From the NCBI GenBank assembly GCA_930367215.1, contig OV884056.1, forward strand, positions 253,979,127-254,043,126: a stretch of 64,000 nt of DNA. The letters are read 5' to 3'. The stretch is from Pollenia angustigena (Eukaryota > Arthropoda > Insecta > Diptera > Polleniidae). The notes under the pieces are model-generated. The model was not told where the DNA came from, searched no databases, and was given only the letters and a program-made list of their open reading frames with translations. This document shows, piece after piece, positions 45,208-55,633 of this stretch. The stretch's first letter is position 1; each line of letters begins with the position of its first letter. The translations under genes were made by a program, and so were the position numbers.

Positions 45208-46684
45208 CCCATTATTGCCCGGTACCCGAAAACGTGAACCAATTTCGTTTAAACTTTGCTCATATTATTTTTATATTTTAAGTTTCAAGAAAATGGAACG
45301 ATTGATTTCTAAAATATGTATATGAGTTGGTAAGTTTACTTACCAGTGGGCCAATTTGTTAAGTACTTTTGGAATAATACAATAATCCAACCTCGCAGAT
45401 CTAAAAGAGATAAAAAGGAATTCCTCGTTTTCGATTTAAGTAAGAAATCAATACACCAAAGGATAATTAACATCCAAGTGGCGTTACTACGCCAAATAAT
45501 TATAGGGTGATTTATCGTGAGGTTTTATTAATTGTGTAAAATAAAAACATAAATTTGAAGGGGAACTTGAAATTGTTATTTTAGGTTAAAAGAAAACAAT
45601 TTGCGGTATTTACTTTTTGAAAATGCCATCACGTAAATGTTGGCCATGACTACGTCTGAGTCAATGAAAATCCGGTGTTTTTTCGTGAAATTTTGTTAAG
45701 TGATGAAGCACATTTCTGGAAGATTTAATTTTACATCCATTTAAAACAACGGCATGGTGTGATTTATAGGCTGGTTGAATCATTGGTCTATATTTCTTCA
45801 AAAATGAGGAAAATCAGAATGTTTTCGTCAATGTTAACCGTTATTGCACCATGTTAACGGACTATGTGCTTCCTGAAATTCAAGCCCATGGTCTCGGTGA
45901 GCTCTGGTTTCAACAAGACGGCGCTACGAACCATACAGCGCGGGAAACAATGACCTTCTTGAGAAATAATTTTGGTGAGCACTTAATTTAACGTTTTGCT
46001 ACGGTAAATTGGCCACCTAGATTGTGCAATATCAAACCTTTGGACTATCATCTCTGAGGATATGTAAAGTCTTCAGAGGTCTTCAGAAATAAGCCAGCTA
46101 CGATTGACGCTTTGGAAGCCGACATTAATAGTGTAATTCTCGAGAAACCAATCGGTTTGCTCAAACAAGTTGCCCGAAATTGGAACTTCCGAATGGCTCA
46201 CCTTATTTGAGTCATAGCCGATATTTACCTAATCATTTTCAAACAACATGCGCCTCGAACCCACCATAGCGTTTAAAAAAAGTGATATGCTTTTGTTCAC
46301 GATTCCAATAAATCTTGCCTAATTTTCTATATGTTTATGCCTAATGGTAGGTAAATTAACCACAAGGATAGTTGAGGTTATTTCAAACTTTTAGAAGAAG
46401 TAAATCAAATTAAATTATGTACATAATAAAAAAAGCCGAAATGAGGTTTTAGAAAGAGTAAGTACAAAACAAATTTTTATTTTTTAAATAATTTTTGTAT
46501 TTGATTCGAAATATGGTCTTCTAAACGCGGAAGAATAACAAAAAATAAATATCCTTCAAATAGTTTTCTTCAAAGACATTAAGTTAAAGTATAAACCAAA
46601 CGAAAGTTATATGGTTTTTATACGATAGGATTTATACTTGACTAAAGAGCTGGTGAGTAGAATTACCGGCTGTTCAATAATGGG
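45208..46684. mobile_element. piggyBac-like TTAA element with nested mariner
   Basis: TTAA at 45204-45207 and 46685-46688 flank inverted ends CCCATTATTG..CAATAATGGG. The subterminal words GCCCGGTACCCG and ACCGGC are partly symmetrical. A degenerate mariner (45505-46363) occupies the middle. Without it the host element is about 0.6 kb and non-coding. Confidence 0.75.
45505..46363 (+). pseudogene. mariner DD41D transposase, heavily decayed
   Basis: The left end retains TA-GGGTGATTTATCG, like the mariner at 32438. The coding remnant reads ILLSDEAHFW, GIIGLYFFKNEENQNVFV, WFQQDGATNHTARETM, FLRNNFGEHLI with a stop, VNWPPRLCNIKPLDYHL with a stop, then KPATIDALEADINSVILEKP. The spacing between the second and third catalytic Asp is again 41 residues. 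Many stops, and the N-terminal half is missing. It diverges clearly from the copy at 32438. Confidence 0.8.
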
Positions 46685-47100
46685 TTAAAACCCTCAACTC
46701 ATTTTTATTGGCCAAAAAAAACTGTTGCTTTTACTTCTGATTCATAAAATATAAACAGTCGCTGTGAAACCAACTCATAAAGCGCAAAATTTTACACAAC
46801 TAAATCACTTGCTCTTAAACATGTAAACTAAGAAACTAAGGCCCTAATTATATGAAACGCAACACTACGCCAAAGAATTACATTGCAAGCAAAAATAAAG
46901 ACATACATTTTTTGTAATTTTTTTGTTGCTTTCTGCAGAAAGTTTTTTTTTTTTTTTGTCATTATTTTTTATTGAATTTTCATATATTAAATATGAACTA
47001 ACAATAATAAATCAAATCTTAACCTAATACGTTATTTTATCTCCTGCCAGTGCCAGACAAAATTTTCTTCATCACGGGTTATGTTCACTTTTATAGGTGT

Positions 47101-49773
47101 TTATCGCTCATCTAATTGGGTAAGTGCTGCAGTGTCTCTTCTTCTTAAGCGAGTGTGGCCGCCATGATTTAAAATATTTCGAGCTAGTGGATTTGGGTGT
47201 TGTTCAAGCCTTTTTAAATATTTTATTGCATATTTTGTAATCATAGATTTCACTAATGGCACATTGAGATCCTTATGAATGTTTGAGTTTTTAACATACC
47301 AGGGAGCGGCTGTGATTATTCGAAGAAGTTTATTTTGGCGCCTTTGAATTTTGTCGATATTAGAGGCCGAGGCAGTGCCCCATAGTTGAATACCGTAGCA
47401 CCAGATAGGCTTTAAGATAGAGTTGTAAAGTAGAAGCTTGCAATCGAGACTAAGGACAGAATTTCTTCCAATAAGCCAATGAATTTGAATGGCTTTTAGT
47501 TTCATTTGAGTTAATTTTGCCTCTATATGGCATTTCCACGTTAATCGCCGATCCAGATGTATACCGAGATATTTAACATGCGAATGTTGAGGAATTATTT
47601 GATTATTGATTGTAATAGGGGGGCAAGATTCCCGGCGCAAAGTGAATGTTATATGTACACATTTTTGCTCATTGACCATTATCCTCCATTGTCTTAACCA
47701 TATTTCTAGTTGAAATATATGATGCTGTAAGTAACGTGATGCTTCATAACGATTTTCGTGGACGCTTAGAAAAGCTGTATCGTCTGCAAATGTTGAAGTT
47801 TGTGTGTAGTTGCTTGTTGGCATGTCCGAAGTATAAATTAAGTATAATAGGGGGCCCAGGATGCTGCCTTGTGGGACTCCAGCGGCAATGGGCTGATGTG
47901 AACTTAAGAAATCTCCTTCTTTAATAATAAATTGACGACCGACTAAGTAGCTTTCTAGCAGCTTGTGTGTGTTTGCTGGTAAATTTTGCTTCAATTTGTG
48001 TAATAAGCCTTCATGCCAGACTTTGTCAAAAGCTTGCGAAACATCGATGAAGAGTGCTGAGCAATATTTCTTTTCTTCAAATGCTTTTCTTATGGCATTT
48101 ACTATTCGATGAGTCTGCTCGATTGTGCTGTGTTTTCTTCTAAATCCGAACTGATGGTTTGGAATACATCTATTTTCACTTAAAATTGGTGTTAATTTTG
48201 AAACTAATAATTTCTCAAACAGCTTTGACATATTTGATAATAAGCTAATAGGTCTATAAGACTCAACTTTTGTATGATCTTTACCTGGCTTTGGTATCAT
48301 GGCAACTAAGGAAACCTTCCATTTTTCAGGATAGTATTCAAGGCGTAAAATAGCATTAAAAATAAAAAGAATAATTTTCTTTTCTATGCGAGGTAGCTCC
48401 AAAAGCATTTTATTACTGATTTTATCAATACCAGGTGCCTTCTTAGTGTTTAAGTCACAAATAGCCTTTTCGATTTCTCTTATCTCAAATCTGAGGGGAA
48501 TAGCTGCTCTAGCATCAACAGGTGGTAACTCGACCGCAATATTGTGAGATATACTTGGTGTAAATACGTTTTTCAAATGATTTACAAACAGGTTTCCTTT
48601 TTCATTATAATTTCTTGCCCAACTACCATTCAAGTTTCTTAATGGTGGCTTAGATATAACTGGCCTTTTTAGATTTCTTGCTGCACGCCATAATGAGTAG
48701 TCAGATTGTGGAGTTGCATCAAGTTCCTTAAGATATTTTTCTAGAGAAGCCGTTTTCTGATTCTGTAGTAACTTTCTTAGCCTTTTTGTGCATTCTTTTA
48801 ATAAAATCTTAAGTTGCGGGGATCTGTAAAGTTGCCACTCTCTTCGAACTCTCCTTTTTTCAGTCAAGAGCCGCTCGACATCTGAAGAACATATTTTATT
48901 ATTTTTAATTTTTTTGGGGGTAACGCTGGAGTGTTGAACAGCTAGTTTAAGATAACTGTCAAAGTTAACAAGAGAGAGATCCACATTCTCCGGTGTACTA
49001 AGCGGAATATTTTCTGTGCAATGGGCACTGAGAAATTTTTTATATTTTAACCAATTTATTTGTGTGGCTGGCGTCGCTAAGTAACCTGACGGAAATACAA
49101 TTCTATTTGGGTTCGATATAGTAACAATTGTAGGTGTGTGGTCGGATGATAATTCTAAGGAAGCTTCAACTTGAATCGTTTCTGTGGGGATGTTTTTAAC
49201 CACGCCAAAGTCGATAACATCTGGAATTTTTTGCTGATCAGTAGGCCAATATGTTGGTTGCCCGCTCGCGACCACATTTAAACCCATTTTAGAGATTGTG
49301 TTAAACAAAACACGACCTTTTGGTGTTATAAGTCGTGACCCCCAGAAGGTATGTTTAGCGTTATAATCGCCAGCGGCCAGAAAACAGGATCCTAATGATT
49401 TATAATATTTATAATATTGGCCTTCTGATATGGAAAATCTAGGTGGAGAGTATAAAGAAGAAATTACTATGTTTCGATTTAGCTCCTCAACACAAATAGT
49501 CGTTGCTTGCAGATAGTCTTCACGGTGATCACACATAATGTAGTGTTTGACTCGAGTTTTTATTAAGATGGCAGAACCTCCACAAGCTCTATCTCGAGGG
49601 TCCTTGGTATCATATAGTATATAACCATTGATTTTAAACGTATTTCTTGAGGTCAAATGAGTTTCAGAAATCATCATGACATCAATTTGTTTATTTTTAA
49701 GAAAGTATTCTAATTCATTTTTATGTTGGCGGATGCCGTTTGCGTTCCAAAAACAAATTTTTAAACAGTTCAT
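47101..49773 (-). CDS. LINE ORF2: AP endonuclease and reverse transcriptase, intact
   Basis: A continuous 890-codon frame, about the normal length for jockey ORF2. The endonuclease (residues 1-215) has FWNANGIRQ (8-16), SETHL with catalytic Glu37, GDYNAKH (135-141) and SSDH ending at His212, all expected catalytic motifs. The reverse transcriptase follows with KKAPGIDKIS (444-453), AMIPKPGKDH, SYRPISLLSN, LFIDVSQAFDKVWH (Asp577), GVPQGSILGPLL and FADD (662-665), the polymerase active site. After it come KYLGIHLD and the C-terminal GIQLWG and QRRQNKLLR blocks. The protein nicks target DNA and copies its RNA there (target-primed reverse transcription). The start is fixed by the ATGA overlap with ORF1. 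No stop or frameshift was seen. Confidence 0.95.
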   Translation of the reverse strand: MNCLKICFWNANGIRQHKNELEYFLKNKQIDVMMISETHLTSRNTFKINGYILYDTKDPRDRACGGSAILIKTRVKHYIMCDHREDYLQATTICVEELNRNIVISSLYSPPRFSISEGQYYKYYKSLGSCFLAAGDYNAKHTFWGSRLITPKGRVLFNTISKMGLNVVASGQPTYWPTDQQKIPDVIDFGVVKNIPTETIQVEASLELSSDHTPTIVTISNPNRIVFPSGYLATPATQINWLKYKKFLSAHCTENIPLSTPENVDLSLVNFDSYLKLAVQHSSVTPKKIKNNKICSSDVERLLTEKRRVRREWQLYRSPQLKILLKECTKRLRKLLQNQKTASLEKYLKELDATPQSDYSLWRAARNLKRPVISKPPLRNLNGSWARNYNEKGNLFVNHLKNVFTPSISHNIAVELPPVDARAAIPLRFEIREIEKAICDLNTKKAPGIDKISNKMLLELPRIEKKIILFIFNAILRLEYYPEKWKVSLVAMIPKPGKDHTKVESYRPISLLSNMSKLFEKLLVSKLTPILSENRCIPNHQFGFRRKHSTIEQTHRIVNAIRKAFEEKKYCSALFIDVSQAFDKVWHEGLLHKLKQNLPANTHKLLESYLVGRQFIIKEGDFLSSHQPIAAGVPQGSILGPLLYLIYTSDMPTSNYTQTSTFADDTAFLSVHENRYEASRYLQHHIFQLEIWLRQWRIMVNEQKCVHITFTLRRESCPPITINNQIIPQHSHVKYLGIHLDRRLTWKCHIEAKLTQMKLKAIQIHWLIGRNSVLSLDCKLLLYNSILKPIWCYGIQLWGTASASNIDKIQRRQNKLLRIITAAPWYVKNSNIHKDLNVPLVKSMITKYAIKYLKRLEQHPNPLARNILNHGGHTRLRRRDTAALTQLDER

Positions 49774-50545
49774 GGTTTGTTAAGTACAGCTTGCAATAAC
49801 ATCGATTGCATTCTAAGCATTTCCTGCATCATATTACCCATTGTGTTCGTAAAATTATTTACTGTTTGCACTAATGTTTCCATGGTTTTTTCTAAACGAC
49901 TTAAATTAGAAACCGGAGTTTCATCATTACTTGGCGAGGCACCTTGCATTGGCTGATGGTTTGATTTTAGGACGTTAGCGTAAGAAGTTCTGTTATTACT
50001 AGGCTGGGGGGCTTGAATTGCATTTGTGTTTACCTGATTTGCAACCTGCATTTGAGGGGTATTTGTTTTCGGTCCAACCGTCTGCTTGACAATATTATAT
50101 ACTGGGCATGCTCTATAATTGGCAGTGTGATTACCGCCACAGTTGCTACATTTTTTTACGTTGGGGTCGGTTTTAGACTTATCGCAAGAAACTGTACCGT
50201 GTAGTTCACCACATACTACGCAGACAGGGGGTAAGTAGCAGTATGCCTTGGTATGGCCAAATTCTTGGCAGTTTAAGCACTGAACAGGTCCATTTTTTTG
50301 TGCGGCTCTTCTATAGTTATTCTTCTGTAGAGAATATATTTAAAATTGTAAATAGGATGTGTTTCGTTTTTTTAAAGTTTTACGTCGCCGGGTTCAAACT
50401 CCACTCGAAAAAGTGGTTGGGGAATTTTTTCTCTGTTTTTAATATTTACTACATGTTTTACCTTGAAGCCTTTTTCTTCTAGGAATGTTTTAACCTCTTC
50501 TGGGTCCACACAGAAATCAGAAAGATTTTTTAATTATGAACAGAT
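49770..50545 (-). pseudogene. LINE ORF1 (Gag-like, zinc knuckles), broken
   Basis: The 3' part is open from about 50325 to the stop at 49770. It carries three knuckles: CLNCQEFGHTKAYC (CX2CX4HX4C), CVVCGELHGTVSC and CSNCGGNHTANYRAC. A polar linker, SYANVLKSNHQPM, and a C-terminal coiled-coil-like stretch (LEKTMETLVQTVNNFTNTM) follow. Upstream, in another frame, are FLEEKGFKVKHVVNIKNREK, PLFRVEFEPGDVKL, a stop, then HPIYNFKYILYRRITIEEPH, the region preceding the knuckles in jockey Gag proteins. Breaks: a one-base shift in an A7 run near 50289, the TAA near 50374, and a probable shift near 50530. The N-terminal half is absent. Confidence 0.85.
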
Positions 50546-50892
50546 GAGTCTGACTTTTTAAATAAAAATTTCTAATAAGTGGGGAAAATAATAGTCGCTG
50601 AAGAAGAACGTTACGAATAGCGCTGCAAGCTGGCAAAGGGCTAAAATGGAAGCGTAAAATTCAAAATTTTCAACTTTTTTGCGCTTCAGCTACTACTACA
50701 ACTACTTTATGCTGTTCCAGGCCTTTGTTTGACTTTGAAGATCCAAAAATTTATTACGCGAATTAATATGGTTAAATAATGTCCCATTTCGAACACCAAA
50801 TAAACTTGATAATAGGAAATATTTTAACTATTTTTTTTTTATTCTTGATTAATACGAATAATTCCTTCACAGTTAAAATTTTCAGTTGCAAG

Positions 50893-52531
50893 CACTGTTG
50901 CCAACTTTTTTTGAACATTTCCCGCCAAACGGACGTCAAAACCGCTAGAAAACGCAAAATATTTAATTTAGCGGGAATTTTTTTAAAAATACCGCTAAAG
51001 CCTAAACATTTTTTAAAATTTTATATAAATCAAGATATAGGCTGCTTTTTTAAAGGTATATGACTCTCAAATTAAGTTACATACTATGGTTTCGAACTTC
51101 CCTTATTATATTCCTAAAAAATAAGTTAGAGTTATATATTCATCTGTGCGAATCTTTGATACCCTCCACCTGCGGTACGAATATTTCCGAAGTGGTCTTT
51201 ATATGGGGCATATGGTAAATTATGGGCCGATCTTCACCAAATTTGAACAAGTAATTTAAAGTCTTATACAACTTTGACTGACCAAATGTTTTTATAATAG
51301 AACACAGATTGAAAGCTTTACGGTTCTACGCGTTCTATAGCTTTTTCCGAGAGTATGCTTTATATGGGGCCTATTGTAAGTTATGGATTGATCTAACGAT
51401 AGTTGACAGTGTAAGTTCTAGTCATTTAAAACTGTGACAAACTTAAATTTAAAAATAGCATTATTTGTTAGGGCTTTAGACGTAGTGTTTTCCAAGAGTA
51501 GGTTTTATATAGGGCCTATTGTAAGATATAGACTGATAATCACGAAAATTGACAGCGCGATTTCTAGCCATATTAAACTGTGGTGGACCAAATATATTAC
51601 AATAGCATTATATGTTACGTTTTTAGGCACAGTAAAGGTTTTTTTCCGAGAGTGGGCTTTATATGAGGCTTATCGTTAATTATGGACCGATTTAATAGTA
51701 TGATTTTTAGTCATATACAACGAATTTGTGCATAATCTTATATCAATATGTGCATTCCGCCACTAGTTATGTTAGTTTTTGTACCAACTGATAAACTTTA
51801 ATTTATAGCACTTTTCCTACTGAACCGATTGTGCTGGACTGCAATCCCAAACTGCTTAGGTGGATTCTAAACAATTTGATGCCAATATTTATATCCCTTT
51901 TGAGTCGCTTGAAAGTGACAACAGACGTATAGACAAACGGACATGGCTTAATCAAATTACTCAAGGACCCAGAATAAATATACCTTATGGGGTCTTAGCT
52001 GAATATTAAAAAAGTTTCACCCGGAATGACAAACTTAGTACGTAAAAGCAAAAAAAATTATAACATTTACGCTATTTTTGGTAATTATTTGCCGTTTTAA
52101 GGCATTAGATAAAATTAGTTACATTAAAGTAAGTGCTTGGGTTCTGTCGAGACAATTAAGATCAATCAATACCTTACCTTTTGTTTCAAAATTTTAAGCA
52201 AGCTTAAATTTGTGAATTGTTACATACAACACTAACAAAACTAACTGAAAATCGAAAAAAAAATGTCATACACAATCTTCAGTTCCCTAAAACTATTAAA
52301 GAAATTAAAACCGTGAACCTAAGCAAATAGTTTTTAGCCAGAAAAACAAAAAGAAAAAGTAAAAAATATTTAAATTTAAATTTGAGAAAGGTTTTTGTAG
52401 CGAAAATGAGCCGCTGAGAGTTGTTTGAAAATCGCTAGATTTCCCGCTTACCGCTAAAACGGATTTTTTCCCGCGATTGACATTTCAAAAACGCTAGATT
52501 TAGCGGGAAAATCTCTAAATTGGCAACAGTG
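50893..52531. mobile_element. hAT MITE with CACTGTTGCCAA ends
   Basis: A perfect 8-bp duplication GTTGCAAG (50885-50892 and 52532-52539) flanks inverted ends CACTGTTGCCAA. Subterminal words of the AGCGGGAAA and ACCGCTAAA kind cluster at 50928-50998 and 52425-52510. The interior is a DINE-like repeat (51160-52040). No coding sequence. Confidence 0.85.
51160..52040. repeat. DINE-1-like interspersed repeat
   Basis: It starts ATACCCTCCACC. Three diverged units of about 150-160 bp follow, built on TTTATATGGGGC(C/A)TAT.GTAA.TTATGG (about 51200, 51370, 51500, with a fourth partial at 51655). The closing block is GACAACAGACGTATAGACAAACGGACATGG, TATACCTTATGGGGTC and CGGAATGACAAAC. The closing block resembles other DINE-like copies here and the 3' block of Drosophila DINE-1. 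Non-coding. Confidence 0.55.
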
Positions 52532-52704
52532 GTTGCAAGTGTATTTTTGATGGGTAAAACTTAAATAGTTTTCATTGCTAGACATTTCGTTTACTTTGTT
52601 CACACGACGATTCGTTCTCTGAAACTTGATTGCCTTCTTTGCTTTCTTGGTATTTGTTTTTGTTGGTAGGGCGATTTTGCTTAAAATAGATACAAAAGTT
52701 AAAA

Positions 52705-53070
52705 TTAAGGGTTCCAAATCTGAGGTATCATCGGTCAATGCAAATCGCTGCAGGATACGAAGCTTTTTATGGCGGAAAATTGATGTTTATGACGTAGAAA
52801 ATAAGTGGTTTCAACAGAATGGTGCCTTTTGAAACAAAAGTTCGAAAATCGTAATATTTCTCGTAGAGCAGGAGTGAATTGACCACCAATATCATGCGAC
52901 TTGACACCTTTAGACATTTATTTCTGGGATTGCTTGAAAACGAAAGTGCACAGCAATAATCCCAAAACAGTTCCAGAGCTCAAAAACAACATTATCGAGC
53001 CGATATCAACAATTTATTCATTAACCTAATTGAGAATTTTGTTAAAAGGTTGGAAGCCTGCCGAACCAGT
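52705..53070 (+). pseudogene. mariner transposase C-terminal fragment, third copy
   Basis: Broken plus frames give VENKWFQQNGAF, a shift, RRAGVN, a stop, PPISCDLTPLDIYFWDCL, KTKVHSNNPKTVPELKNNII and ENFVKRLEACRTSRG. The order QQ(D)GA, PP.SCDLTPLDYF.W, then KP...L..NI matches the other two mariners, but the second catalytic Asp is now Asn. It is the most decayed of the three, with no terminal repeats visible. Confidence 0.7.
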
Positions 53071-53084
53071 AGGGGCAGTGATGC

Positions 53085-54088
53085 CAAATGTAGGGAATTT
53101 TCCCTTTTTGTAGGGATTTTTTCGAAAAATTTCAAGCGTAGGGAAAAAAGGACAGATATTTTATTTTAAGGCAAATGTAGGGAATTTTCAAAATTATATC
53201 TCATTTTCAATATATTATCTAAAAATACGTAAATATTCATCTAATTTTCATTTAAAAATGAAAATTTTTCATATACAATAGCATTTTAGTACAAATGTAA
53301 TATTTTTTAAAAGAAAACATATACTATGAGTCCTAACAAACAGCCTGACAATCCATATATTAAAACCATGTACCCGAATATTCTTCGAACCCCCTAATAT
53401 ATAATTAAGTGGCAAGTTATGTTCGCGTTCGCATTGCGAACTATTCTCTTATTTTTGCTATTTGCATTCGCACTCACATTCTCTGAAATGTATGCGAATA
53501 TTAAAAGCGTATATCTTATAAATGAAATTTCTGCATAGAAATTTATTTGTAAAAAAACAATCACACCTTCTTAGCTAGGAGAAATAATAAAAAAAAAAAA
53601 TTTCAAATTTTTAAAAAATTTTAAATGAAAACTTTTAAGAACATGAAATGATTTACTTTTAAAAGGAACTTTTTTTTATTTAAGTTCAGGGGAACTAAAT
53701 AAAACATTTTTTTTTTAAATTTTACAGAGCCCCCTTTTATTTGGTACAGAGTTTGCTAAAAATTATTAGATTCTTATGTTAAAAAAATTATCAAAAATAA
53801 GTATTCTTGCAAACTATTAAGCTCTTAAAAAATTAACAAAAGATGAGGAAATGATAAATCAATTACGAAGTTGGACTCTGTTTTTTCTAGATTAAAGGAT
53901 TTAAAGAGGCGTTTCCGTCAAAGAGAAAAAAAATTAAATTTCAAAAATAATTGTTTTTTTTTAATAAATAAATTTTATTATAATAAAAATGTACAAAATG
54001 TTAACAAAATAAATATGTAGTTGTTTGCTTGTCGCTAAAAACAAGAAATTTTTAACGTAGGGAAAAGTGTAGGGATTTTTTTTGGCTC
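53085..54088. mobile_element. Probable hAT-type MITE with TGTAGGGAA words
   Basis: The left end CAGTGATGCCAAA is followed by repeated TGTAGGGA(A/T)TTT words (53097-53180). The right end has the same words (54056-54076) and closes TTTGGCTCGTG, partly complementary to the left end. The possible duplications AGTAGGGG and AATAGGGT match only loosely, because the right flank has been disturbed by the neighbouring element at 54097. Confidence 0.45.
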
Positions 54089-54096
54089 GTGAATAG

Positions 54097-55588
54097 TAGG
54101 GTATTCATTTAATCGGGCTTTTTCTTTAATCGGTTAATCGCTTGATTAATTAACCGAGGTTTTGGTTTAATCGTTTTCTAATCGGTTAATTTTAACCGAT
54201 TAATAAAGTTTTGTTTTAAATTAAGTGATTTCAGTATATAAAAATGCAAAAATGATTTATAATTTGGTATTTATTAGTAAAAAAAAAAACAATGGCATAA
54301 CAAAAAAACAATTCTTGAACAAAATTTGTATGTAAAAAGTAAATAACTCCATGCATTTTTTGACAAAACTAGGTAACTCCATAGTGTCTTAAAAAACAGA
54401 AGCATTAGAAGTTTAAAACGGCGTTGTTTCGAAAACTAAGACAGAAAGAGCGAAATAGAAAAAAATCCGGTCTCAAGCTCTTTGGGTCAAAATGTTAAAC
54501 CTAAACATTGCAACTCCCGAGAATTCAGGGAATATTATATGCGTTCTTTTCATGAAAGTTTGTTCGAATGTTAAGGGGGTAAAAAGGGTAAAAACGGATA
54601 AATTCGGTTATATTATATATCCATAACTAAAAGAGATACAAAAAAATGTAATACCTATCGTTGCTCTTTAGAAAAATAAGCCGTCAGGTGTCTAGTACTT
54701 TTAAGAATTTTGGCCTTTTTAGGGAGTAAACAGGTGAAACCTGGAATTTGGGAAATTTTTTGTCACCCCATCTATCTTTTAAAACAATAAACATATAAAT
54801 AAAGTTAATATCACATTCGAAACTAATATAAAAAATTGGACCTAAGATCCTCAGACATGCAAGGTCCTCAGTGAATGAGAGTCTGTATGAGGTGTCTTTT
54901 TGATACTTTTTGTTCGTTAACTGGTAATTTTTTCAATTGTCATTAATATTGCACCTATAAAAATAATTTAACATGGAATTTCATGAACGGATGAGAATAA
55001 CTTTTTGGTACTTTTTTGTTTTTCAACTGGTTGTTTTTTTTTATCTAGAAACATAAACTTCGGCATAGAAGTACATATGTTCACGAATGAAAGGGAGATC
55101 TCGAAAGCAATCCTTAATGCAGCTTATCTTATTTCTCAATTCTTTTCCAGTATTTCTCTAAACATTTAATATCCTCCATTATGACATAATTAGATATAAG
55201 TTTAATTTTTAAAATTTTAAACACTTCTAATTGCTTCGGTTAATTTACTAACCAAATTCTGTTAAAAGATTGTTTGTGTTACAATCGAGAGGTTATTTTA
55301 TTGTCAGTTCATCATCTGACTCATCCTGGCAAAGCTCAGCACCGAACATAATCTTATCTCGTACTGTATTTAAAAAATGTATTGCAAGAAGGAAAAAATA
55401 TTTTACTATACAAATACATTTTTGTAAAATACAAAAATATATGCTAAAATTCTACAAAAAAATTTAAAATTTTGTTACTTCGGTTAATCGGTTAATCGAC
55501 TGAAATTAACCGGTTTAATCGTTAATCGAAACAAGCCAATTTTAAATTAGCCGATCAGTTAATCGGGTAGTAATGAATGAATACCCTA
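54097..55588. mobile_element. hAT MITE with AATCGGTTAATCG words
   Basis: A perfect 8-bp duplication GTGAATAG (54089-54096 and 55589-55596) flanks inverted ends TAGGGTATTCATT. AATCGGTTAATCG/TTAACCGATTAA words are dense at 54105-54205 and 55480-55570. The interior is AT-rich and has no recognised protein. It inserted beside, or at the left end of, the DINE-like repeat that continues at 55589. Confidence 0.85.
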
Positions 55589-55633
55589 GTGAATAGGGTA
55601 TTTATAAGTTTGTCATTCCGTTTGTAATTTCTA

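Larger units (their letters stand above)
46942..50560 (-). mobile_element. jockey-clade non-LTR retrotransposon, 5' truncated or decayed
   Basis: Minus strand: a remnant of ORF1, intact ORF2, a 3' untranslated region of about 140 bp and an A tail (T run 46943-46957). ORF1 stop and ORF2 start overlap as ATGA, the usual jockey arrangement. Upstream of about 50545 no ORF1 similarity is seen, while full elements are usually 4.5-5 kb. No target duplication was recognised. The good state of ORF2 suggests a relatively recent insertion. Confidence 0.9.

Noticed and set aside
47736..47924. 62-residue plus-strand ORF
   Set aside because: It is antisense to the intact LINE ORF2, so it is a shadow frame.
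51160..52040. LTR retrotransposon
   Set aside because: Repeated blocks were considered as LTR pieces, but there is no TG..CA end pair, primer-binding site or Gag/Pol similarity. DINE-like fits better.
52454..52738. 94-residue Lys-rich minus-strand ORF
   Set aside because: It spans a hAT MITE end and its target duplication and runs opposite a mariner remnant. The apparent coding bias is probably chance.
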